From Planctomycetota bacterium (GTDB lineage Bacteria > Planctomycetota > Phycisphaerae > WQYP01): a stretch of DNA of 5,522 bases. Made by a program: the position numbers and the translations under genes. Location: the NCBI GenBank assembly GCA_021785155.1, contig JAJYGE010000417.1:1-5522 (forward strand), written 5' to 3'. This document shows, in pieces, positions 1 through 5,522 of the stretch (the first letter of the stretch is position 1; every line of letters begins with the position of its first letter). The notes under the pieces were generated by a model. It was given only the letters and a program-made list of their open reading frames with translations. It had not been told where the DNA came from and ran no database searches.

Positions 1-1
1 T

Positions 2-733
2 GCCGACGATACGCAGTGTGCCGGCACACTGCGGTGGCCGCTGTCTAAAAAAGTCACAAATTCATTTTTCTTTCCCAACAAGGTATACGCTCCGAGGCGT
101 AATGCCCAGGGAAAAATTATCGGTTGGACCACCTTGATCTGGCCCAAAGGTGTGCCGCATTACACGTATCGGCGGGGGCCGGTGCTGCCGTGCGGCTGCG
201 GCAATCGGGCCAGCCAGACGGATAATATCCAACTGGCATTTAATGTTGTTCCACCGGACGATGTCAAACTGACCGGCTATTACCCCTACCCGCCGGGCAC
301 GATGCCGCAATACACCTCGTTTGCGGATACTAATTATGAATTCGCCCTCAACCAGGTTGCCGCGAAATATGGCGGTGGAACCCAGATATGGCGACTGCTG
401 CGTCCCGGCATGCCAATGATCAACTTTTTCCCGCGTCAGCCAGCCCAACGTTACGAAAAAAATGGATCCGTTCAGCACGGCAAGCTGATCATCAAGCGCA
501 TCGCCGATACCCGTATATTTGAATGCGCCATTCCGTGGTCCCGAATTCCGTTGGTTAAACAGCGTCTGGATGCGGGTAAAACCATTAAATTCACCTTCCG
601 TGTGAACTTAAGCGATGGAATGGGCTTTGAACTCTCGCGTAATCGAAGTGTATCCAAGCCCAACGACATGACGTTTCATCCGGGATGGCTTCGCCACTGG
701 TCCAATGAATTGCGGTTTGGTTTTCAGCGGTAG
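2..733 (+). CDS. C-terminal part of a CBM9/DOMON-like sugar-binding protein (5' end outside the window)
   Basis: The frame is open from the left edge to a TAG at 731-733, giving 243 residues; no start needs to be assumed, and the first in-window TTG (134) lies in the middle of the domain. Visible landmarks are a Cys-Gly-Cys-Gly motif (residues 64-67), the stretch DNIQLAFNVVP soon after it, a YPYPPGT segment (94-100), FECAIPWSRI (173-182) and a C-terminal end with FHPGW and HWSNEL before the stop. The 'E-x-A-I-P-W' strand followed by a lysine-containing turn and an F-R-V-N strand is typical of CBM9-like beta-sandwich domains, which in characterised members bind sugar ends. I infer carbohydrate binding; no catalytic motif is seen. 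The protein is probably exported, but its N-terminus is missing. The next gene follows after 56 bp on the same strand and also ends in a CBM9-like domain, so the two may be co-transcribed and act together. The exact family is not certain. Confidence 0.72.
   Translation, partial: ADDTQCAGTLRWPLSKKVTNSFFFPNKVYAPRRNAQGKIIGWTTLIWPKGVPHYTYRRGPVLPCGCGNRASQTDNIQLAFNVVPPDDVKLTGYYPYPPGTMPQYTSFADTNYEFALNQVAAKYGGGTQIWRLLRPGMPMINFFPRQPAQRYEKNGSVQHGKLIIKRIADTRIFECAIPWSRIPLVKQRLDAGKTIKFTFRVNLSDGMGFELSRNRSVSKPNDMTFHPGWLRHWSNELRFGFQR
12..33. repeat. 22-bp perfect palindrome inside the partial first gene
   Basis: The half-site CGCAGTGTGCC (12-22) is followed immediately by its exact reverse complement (23-33). 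As RNA it can fold into a 9-bp stem capped by CCGG. No T-run follows directly; the A-rich stretch starting at 47 is on the wrong strand for a + terminator. In the gene's frame it codes for a T-Q-C-A-G-T-L-R stretch, so it is either tolerated by the protein or marks an inserted short element. Function unknown. Confidence 0.85.
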
Positions 734-736
734 CAG

Positions 737-749
737 CCGGTTGTACCGG
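737..749. other. Small intergenic hairpin after the first gene
   Basis: CCGGT (737-741) and ACCGG (745-749) form a 5-bp stem with a 3-base loop just after the TAG at 731-733. It is too short and lacks a downstream T-run, so I do not call it an intrinsic terminator. It could stabilise the upstream transcript end or be chance. The rest of the 734-789 gap shows no clear promoter, and only a weak AAAGG (771-775), 14 bases before the next ATG. Confidence 0.35.
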
Positions 750-789
750 GAAAGACCGCCTAACTTAATGAAAGGCACCATTAGAAATC

Positions 790-3700
790 ATGACGGCGAA
801 ACGATCTGATTTTATAAAACGATACCCGCAATCAACTGACACCATTGTATGGCGATGGTTAATTACGGCAGTGATGATGTCTATGGTCAGCTGTGCGAAG
901 CACGCACAATCTGCTCCGCAAGCGATGGCACCGGCTCCATTGCATAATTTTCACTCCAGCGTGCGCGGTATGCGCATTGATCTTTCCCTGCCGCGACCGC
1001 AGCGTGTTACCATCGTGATTAATAATGCCCGGGGCCGGCGTGTGCGCAACCTGATCAGTGATCAGTTGATGCCGGCCGGCGAAAGCACGATCGTCTGGCA
1101 TGGTTACAATGATGGCCGCTGGGAAGCTCCCGACAAAACCATTAAGCAATGGCATTTTGTGCGCACACTCTGTCCGCCCGGAATCTATAGTGCCGTGGGG
1201 CTGACGCATTCCGCTGTCAAACTGCGTTATGAATTCTCCGTGTACAGCCCAGGCAATCCGCCTTGGCGGACCTCCGATGGCAGCGGGGCCTGGCTTAGCG
1301 ACCATCGCTCGCCTGATGCTTGTCTGCTTTTGCCGCATGGCCTGGGTTGCCCGGTAAATTCACACGGCGCGCCGCGGATGATGATTTCCGCAAGTTTGGC
1401 GGAGACGGGTTATTCCATTATTTGGACGAAATTGGATGGCCAAAAGGTGGCCGGCGAATCACCCTCGCGGCTTCCACCATGGTCCGGAGCCTATGCGCTG
1501 ACACGGGATAACGGAACGCGTCCCGATTCTCATTACGCAGCTTACTCCATCAATGGTAATGCGCTGATGGGTTGGATGGCGGACGGCCGATGGGGCTATA
1601 TCGCCCATTTTGGGCAACTCAACCGCTCACCGGGCCATCCGCAGGTTTCCGGATGGACGTTTCTTGATTTGGCGGTGTACAACGGTATTGCTGTGATCAG
1701 CAATGCGGATAACTGGCCCAATGTTCTGCTAAATAAGAAAAAACGACTTTTCGACACCACCCGCAGTGATCTGCTGGTGGTCAATGTGCGCACCGGAAAG
1801 ATATTGGTGGACAACCAGACCAAGCCCACGCGCGGCGTGGCCTTTGACAACAAAGGGCGGCTGCTGGTGCTGATGGGCAGGCAACTTAAACGCTTCAATC
1901 TGAATTTTTCCACCGGGCGGCTCAGCGGGGAACAAACCCTTATCCATTCCCATTTGGATAATCCTCAGCGCGTTAAAATAGCCCCCAATGGCGACATCGT
2001 GATTTCCGACTGGGGCCGCAGCAACCAGATCAAGGTATTTTCACCGCACGGCAGGTTTCTGCGTACCATCGGGGAACCGGGCGGCGCACAAATCGGCGTA
2101 TATAATCCCCAGCGGATGGATCGTCCGGATGGATTTGCCTTTGATCCTCATGGCGTGCTTTGGGTGGCGGAGAATACCATGATTCCCAAACGCATCAGTT
2201 TTTGGAATTTTGCCACTGGAAAATTCTTAAAGGCTATTTACGGCGGTCCGCAGTATGGCGGCGGCGGGTCCATTGATCCGCAGGACAAGTCGTTATTTCT
2301 ATATTCTCAACGACAGGAAAGAGCGACCGACGGCGTGATGATATTCAAGCTGAACTGGAAAACAGGAACCAGCCGATTGGTGGATATTCCGGTACTTTTT
2401 CCACGCCGGACAAGATTTCAGTCATATTCTCGGACTTTTTCTTATCTGCCGGATCCGGAGCATCGTAAAGTGCTTATGCGTTGCGACAACATGGCTACAT
2501 CGTGGGTCGGCCAGTCCTTACCATTGCGGATCATGCAGTACGCCGGCCATCGTTATCTCATCGCCAGCAATGCGATCTGGCTATGGGATGGCCCGGTGGC
2601 CCGGCCTGTAGCGATGTTTGGCGAAATAGGCACCGGCGGCACCTTTCCGCCCAATGCGAAATATGCCGCCGCGATCAAGAACCTTTTCGCCCGTTATCCC
2701 GACGGCACTCCGTGGATATGGTCCGACATCAATGGCGACGGTTTCATGGAACCCGATGAATTTCAATTTGGAACCAGGCCGTCGGCCAAGCCATGGTGGC
2801 GCGGCCGTATCGGCGGGTTTTCCAATTGCGAAATGAGGGCGTTCTATGTACAACCCAATCTGGCGATAACCGGATGGCGGGTGAACAATGGTTATCTGCC
2901 TGCACCGAAAATTAACGCCGCGGGCGTGCCCATTTACAATCTTAAAACCCTAAAGCCGCTGGCGCGGCTATCTTCCTATGCGTCCGTTGACCAAGGCTTC
3001 AATGGCGGTACATTAATCATGGATTCACAGGGCCACATTGTGGATACTCCCGGCGGATGGGGCAATCACGCATGGAATTTTACACCTTGCCAAGGCTATC
3101 TGCGCGGTAAAGGATTGCAATGGACGTATCCGTATCATGGCTATGATTATGGTCCCCCGAAAAAGCCCGGGCAGTGGGTTACCGGCACGCTCTACATGGG
3201 GCCGCTGGTACATCCGCGCAAGGGGCAAGCCGGTTGGCTCTTCTTCACCAACGGAGGAAAAGGTTCCATGTATGTCATGACCACCGACGGGTTATTTGTG
3301 CAGACCTTGGGCGGTGACGTGCGCGACCATCCCATGCGCGGGGCCAATCCCGCGTTGAATCATCGCGGAACACTGTGTGACGGCTACAGCTTTGTTGATG
3401 AAGACTTCTTCAATACCGTTACCCAGACCGCCAGTGGCAAGATTTATGTGGTTGCGGGCAAGGATGATATGAGCATTTATCGGGTGCTGGGACTCGGATC
3501 CGTCCGCCGCCGCAATTTTGGCGTGTTTCATATCACCGCAACCATGAACGCCGGCAAGCCCAAAATGCTGATCCCGCCGCTCTTGCGGAAAGGCCGGCCA
3601 ACGCTGGTCGTGCCAATCCGCCGACGTGCGCCAAAGCTCACGTTGACAATGGCGGACTGGAACCTTCCCACCGCCGATTGGGCGGTAATCAGTCCGCGCA

Positions 3701-4281
3701 TCAAAGCGGCGATAACCATCTCCCATGGCAAACTTTACGCCTGTTGGAAAACGGATCATTCCCACCTGCTGGCGCATGGGCCATCGACGCCGGCGCTGCT
3801 GTTCAAGGGCGGCGGAGCTTTGGATATCATGCTGAGCACCAACGGCAGGAGGCCCGGCTTTAACCGGCAGCGCGCGCCCATACGGGGTGATGAGCGTTTA
3901 CTGGTTACACGTATTCAGGGGAAGACCGTTGCCGTGCTGTATCGCGAGGTGGCCGAAGGGATCCCCGCGACGCAACACTATCTGTTTCAATCGCCGATTG
4001 GAAAAGTTGAATTTGATCAGGTGCTGAACGTAAGCAAGCGGATTCATCTTTATCAGAGCGGATTGAATTATGAAATATCCGCGCCGCTGTCGCTGCTTGC
4101 CATGCCGATCCCGGAACCGGGTTATCAAACCTTGGGCGATATCGGAGTGCTTGTGGGCAACGGTACCAAGACCGTGGAACGGCTGTATTGGAGTAACAAA
4201 AACGCCAGTATCGTCAGCGATATTCCCGGCGAAGCACGGCTGCAACCCGCCAACTGGGGCATCTTGAAAGTGGGGAGGTGA
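790..4281 (+). CDS. Large predicted lipoprotein: FlgD-Ig-like domain, NHL-type beta-propeller with EF-hand loop, CBM9-like C-terminus
   Basis: The protein has 1163 residues. The ATG at 790 is the only usable start: an in-frame TGA lies at 769-771 and no other start codon lies between. The Shine-Dalgarno is weak (AAAGG, 14 bases away). Residues 1-35 look like a lipoprotein signal: basic n-region, hydrophobic WLITAVMMSMV and a lipobox-like MVSC with Cys35; Met at -3 is not ideal, so cleavage by signal peptidase I is possible. Residues about 58-145 resemble a FlgD-Ig-like domain (VTIVINNARGRRVRNL, then AGESTIVWHG and PPGIY at 129-133). NHL/SMP-30-like propeller strands follow, for example at 348-361, 390-407 and 444-461 (DRPDGFAFDPHGVLWVAE). 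A textbook EF-hand loop, DINGDGFMEPDE, sits at 646-657. Another blade-like segment contains TDGLFV (832-837). From about Trp957 to the end the pattern matches a CBM9-like domain (RLLVTRIQGK, GDIGVLVGNGT, RLYWSN, final WGIL). No glycosidase or lyase signature is visible. I infer a surface-attached glycan-binding or scaffold protein; substrate unknown. Similar architectures are usually annotated hypothetical or NHL-repeat protein. Confidence 0.85.
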   Translation: MTAKRSDFIKRYPQSTDTIVWRWLITAVMMSMVSCAKHAQSAPQAMAPAPLHNFHSSVRGMRIDLSLPRPQRVTIVINNARGRRVRNLISDQLMPAGESTIVWHGYNDGRWEAPDKTIKQWHFVRTLCPPGIYSAVGLTHSAVKLRYEFSVYSPGNPPWRTSDGSGAWLSDHRSPDACLLLPHGLGCPVNSHGAPRMMISASLAETGYSIIWTKLDGQKVAGESPSRLPPWSGAYALTRDNGTRPDSHYAAYSINGNALMGWMADGRWGYIAHFGQLNRSPGHPQVSGWTFLDLAVYNGIAVISNADNWPNVLLNKKKRLFDTTRSDLLVVNVRTGKILVDNQTKPTRGVAFDNKGRLLVLMGRQLKRFNLNFSTGRLSGEQTLIHSHLDNPQRVKIAPNGDIVISDWGRSNQIKVFSPHGRFLRTIGEPGGAQIGVYNPQRMDRPDGFAFDPHGVLWVAENTMIPKRISFWNFATGKFLKAIYGGPQYGGGGSIDPQDKSLFLYSQRQERATDGVMIFKLNWKTGTSRLVDIPVLFPRRTRFQSYSRTFSYLPDPEHRKVLMRCDNMATSWVGQSLPLRIMQYAGHRYLIASNAIWLWDGPVARPVAMFGEIGTGGTFPPNAKYAAAIKNLFARYPDGTPWIWSDINGDGFMEPDEFQFGTRPSAKPWWRGRIGGFSNCEMRAFYVQPNLAITGWRVNNGYLPAPKINAAGVPIYNLKTLKPLARLSSYASVDQGFNGGTLIMDSQGHIVDTPGGWGNHAWNFTPCQGYLRGKGLQWTYPYHGYDYGPPKKPGQWVTGTLYMGPLVHPRKGQAGWLFFTNGGKGSMYVMTTDGLFVQTLGGDVRDHPMRGANPALNHRGTLCDGYSFVDEDFFNTVTQTASGKIYVVAGKDDMSIYRVLGLGSVRRRNFGVFHITATMNAGKPKMLIPPLLRKGRPTLVVPIRRRAPKLTLTMADWNLPTADWAVISPRIKAAITISHGKLYACWKTDHSHLLAHGPSTPALLFKGGGALDIMLSTNGRRPGFNRQRAPIRGDERLLVTRIQGKTVAVLYREVAEGIPATQHYLFQSPIGKVEFDQVLNVSKRIHLYQSGLNYEISAPLSLLAMPIPEPGYQTLGDIGVLVGNGTKTVERLYWSNKNASIVSDIPGEARLQPANWGILKVGR
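4274..4278 (+). promoter_or_regulatory. Strong Shine-Dalgarno (GGAGG) embedded in the last codons of the large lipoprotein gene
   Basis: GGAGG, within the longer GGGGAGGTG, spans the final Gly and Arg codons and runs into the stop. It ends 7 bases before the ATG at 4286, which is ideal spacing. It is by far the best ribosome-binding site in the window, yet it serves only a 17-codon frame. The GH92 start at 4403 is too far away to use it. Confidence 0.6.
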
Positions 4282-4285
4282 AAAA

Positions 4286-4339
4286 ATGAAATCCAGGAAT
4301 GGGCGAACGATCTTGGTTTTTGCGTCATGGTATACGTGA
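4286..4339 (+). CDS. Possible 17-residue leader peptide or remnant gene start
   Basis: An ATG 4 bases after the preceding stop codon opens a frame of 17 codons (MKSRNGRTILVFASWYT) closed by TGA at 4337-4339. The start of the peptide, with basic residues followed by ILVFA, looks like the beginning of a signal peptide. The frame is the same as that of the downstream GH92 gene but is separated from it by three stops (4337, 4367, 4382). It may be a leader peptide, the decayed 5' end of a lost gene, or chance. Only the near-perfect Shine-Dalgarno supports it; codon evidence is too short to help. Confidence 0.25.
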   Translation: MKSRNGRTILVFASWYT

Positions 4340-4350
4340 TTTGCGCAAAT
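4339..4350. promoter_or_regulatory. Candidate operator: 12-bp perfect palindrome ATTTGCGCAAAT
   Basis: The sequence is exactly self-complementary with a central CG step, the form favoured by LacI/GalR-family regulators, which often control sugar-utilisation genes. It lies 15 bases upstream of the -35 box of the GH92 promoter, centred about 56 bases before the likely transcription start. That position fits an activator or an upstream repressor site. The flanks carry an unevenly spaced GTAT (4330-4333) and ATAC (4351-4354). No regulator gene is in the window, so the family assignment is inference. Confidence 0.45.
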
Positions 4351-4365
4351 ATACTACAAGTACTC

Positions 4366-4393
4366 TTGACTAGGTTGTGAATAGGGCTATAAT
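4366..4393 (+). promoter_or_regulatory. Sigma-70-type promoter for the GH92 gene
   Basis: A -35 box TTGACT (4366-4371, five of six consensus bases) and a perfect -10 box TATAAT (4388-4393) are separated by 16 bp in a locally AT-rich gap. Transcription would start near 4400-4401, only 2-3 bases before the ATG at 4403. It is the clearest promoter in the window and suggests the mannosidase gene is transcribed independently of the two upstream genes. Confidence 0.7.
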
Positions 4394-4402
4394 TGGGTTT
4401 TG

Positions 4403-5522
4403 ATGATGAGTATTTATTTTTCTAATGATCTTGCGCGGCGCGATTTCTTGAAGGTTTGTGCGGCAGCGGCAATAGCAGCGTCACTGGGATCACCGACGAC
4501 CGGTTACGCCACCGAGCCGGGCATGCAAACCGCCAATGGTTCCACGGAATCCGTCTCCAACGGCACGCCATCAAGGCGATTTGCCGGTCTTGCGCATCCG
4601 ATCATCGGCACGGGTTGGCACGGGCATACATTTCCGGGAGCGACGACGCCGTTTGGCCTGGTTCAACTCAGTCCGGACACAGCCGGTCCGCCGGAGCCAA
4701 AATGGAATGGAAAATGGGATATATATAACTGGGACCATTGCGGTGGCTACCATTATCCGGACAATTTTGTTTTTGGGTTTAGCCACACACACATCTCCGG
4801 TACCGGTGCCATGGAATTGGGGGATGTGTTGCTTATGCCGATGGTGGAAGGACGAAATTGGAGTTGGGTACCCGGTGTCACCAGACCAGCGCATGTCGAT
4901 ACGTCCGCTACACTTTGCACTGGCAGGGATTGGGATTGCGGCGTTGTGGGGAAGCAGCACGAGTCGCAAATCGAAGCGCTTGGGCCTAATTCAGGCTGGG
5001 TTTCAGGCATGCGGAAGTCGGGCTATCGTTCGCATTTTTCACATGAGCATGAAGTGGTCCGGGCCGGCTACTACAGTGTGTATCTGCAAACGCCGCAGGT
5101 CAAGGCTGAACTTACCGCCACCACGCGTTGTGGCATGCATCGCTATACGTACCCGGCGTTGCCCGCGGACACATCCTGTGGAATGATTCTGGATTTGGTG
5201 CATGGTTTGGGTAATACCGCCTATTACGCCGAATTAACGATCGAAAGTCCCACCCGGATCAGCGGGAAACGTTATAGTCACGGCTGGGCCAGGAACAGAG
5301 AAGCCTACTTTGCCATGGAGTTCAGCGCTCCAATTAAATCGTTTGAGGTAATGGTGGATGGCCTTGTTGCAAAGAGCACAGCCTCTGAACCGCAGCATTT
5401 TTCCGGGGTCCAAATCAAAGCCATCTTCCAATGGGATCATCCGGTTGTAAATGCGGACCATCCACTGCTGGTACGCACGGGAATTTCCGGAACGGGAGTT
5501 GACGGAGCTAAAAAAAATCTCG
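4403..5522 (+). CDS. GH92 family exo-alpha-mannosidase, Tat-exported, N-terminal half (3' end outside the window)
   Basis: The frame stays open to the right edge, giving 373 residues; family members usually have roughly 700-800, so about half is present. Residues 12-17 (RRDFLK) followed by an Ala-rich stretch form a Tat signal, with a likely cleavage after GYA (34-36). Family hallmarks are HPIIGTG and HGHTFPGATTPFGLVQLSPD (65-92), CGGYHYPD (113-120), GFSHTHISGTG (125-135) then ELGDVLLMP, FSHEHE with AGYYSVYL, and AELTATTRCGMHRYTYP. This is the N-terminal beta-sandwich. The catalytic (alpha/alpha)6 domain with its carboxylates and calcium site lies beyond the edge, so activity cannot be judged. 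GH92 enzymes are calcium-dependent inverting exo-mannosidases that remove alpha-1,2/1,3/1,4/1,6-mannose from N-glycans or mannan; linkage specificity is not readable here. Tat export implies folding in the cytoplasm first. Start choice: ATG 4403 (or 4406, or TTG 4400) keeps the twin arginine, and no Shine-Dalgarno precedes it. It has its own promoter at 4366-4393. Confidence 0.93.
   Translation, partial: MMSIYFSNDLARRDFLKVCAAAAIAASLGSPTTGYATEPGMQTANGSTESVSNGTPSRRFAGLAHPIIGTGWHGHTFPGATTPFGLVQLSPDTAGPPEPKWNGKWDIYNWDHCGGYHYPDNFVFGFSHTHISGTGAMELGDVLLMPMVEGRNWSWVPGVTRPAHVDTSATLCTGRDWDCGVVGKQHESQIEALGPNSGWVSGMRKSGYRSHFSHEHEVVRAGYYSVYLQTPQVKAELTATTRCGMHRYTYPALPADTSCGMILDLVHGLGNTAYYAELTIESPTRISGKRYSHGWARNREAYFAMEFSAPIKSFEVMVDGLVAKSTASEPQHFSGVQIKAIFQWDHPVVNADHPLLVRTGISGTGVDGAKKNL

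Noticed and set aside
31..41. GCGG-TGG-CCGC mini-hairpin next to the long palindrome
   Set aside because: A 4-bp stem is common by chance in GC-rich coding DNA and overlaps the much stronger 12-33 palindrome.
62..478. A 138-codon minus-strand open frame near the left edge
   Set aside because: It is antisense to the partial CBM9-like gene, whose + strand translation has coherent motifs; the minus translation does not.
1051..1065. Inverted repeat CTGATCA-G-TGATCAG within the large gene
   Set aside because: A 7-1-7 repeat encoding L-I-S-D-Q within the FlgD-like domain. It is short, in coding sequence, and has no regulatory context.
3292..3777. A 161-codon minus-strand open frame
   Set aside because: It lies wholly inside the large lipoprotein gene, has no recognisable motif and no ribosome-binding support; the + strand frame carries clear domain patterns here.
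4313..4320. T-rich stretch after the large gene as a possible terminator
   Set aside because: No stable stem precedes the T-run, so intrinsic termination is not supported; read-through toward the GH92 gene remains possible.
4536..5186. A 216-codon + strand open frame overlapping the GH92 gene
   Set aside because: Its translation is rich in Arg, Ser and Pro with no domain pattern, while the frame starting at 4403 reads through the same bases with unmistakable GH92 motifs. It is a shadow frame.

Overview
The window looks like a glycan-degradation neighbourhood from a free-living, Gram-negative-type bacterium. Moderate-to-high GC, a Tat-exported GH92 mannosidase, a very large exported FlgD-like/NHL-propeller protein and CBM9-like modules on two adjacent proteins together suggest the PVC superphylum (Planctomycetota, Lentisphaerota, Verrucomicrobiota) or a similar group. 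This placement rests on protein style remembered from those groups, not on a marker gene, so it is tentative. All genes are on the + strand.

Layout. (1) Positions 2-733 hold the 3' part of a gene cut by the left edge; its end resembles a CBM9/DOMON-like beta-sandwich. A 22-bp perfect palindrome (12-33) lies inside this reading frame. (2) A 56-bp gap (734-789) has a small hairpin but no convincing terminator or promoter. (3) Positions 790-4281 encode a complete 1163-residue predicted lipoprotein: signal peptide, FlgD-Ig-like domain, NHL-type beta-propeller with an EF-hand loop inserted, and a C-terminal CBM9-like domain. (4) The 121-bp gap 4282-4402 is dense with signals: a strong Shine-Dalgarno serving a 17-codon ORF, a 12-bp perfect palindrome with a central CG step, and a near-consensus sigma-70 promoter whose start point would lie almost on the next ATG. 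(5) From 4403 to the right edge runs the N-terminal half of a GH92 exo-alpha-mannosidase with a Tat signal; the right edge cuts it before its catalytic domain.

How they may work together. The GH92 enzyme would trim terminal alpha-mannose from mannans or N-glycans outside the cytoplasm. The two upstream proteins have no recognised catalytic motif but carry carbohydrate-binding-like folds and a secretion signal where the N-terminus is visible, so they may bind glycan at the cell surface. That link is inferred from proximity. The GH92 gene appears to have its own promoter and candidate operator, so it may be controlled separately from the upstream pair while still receiving read-through.
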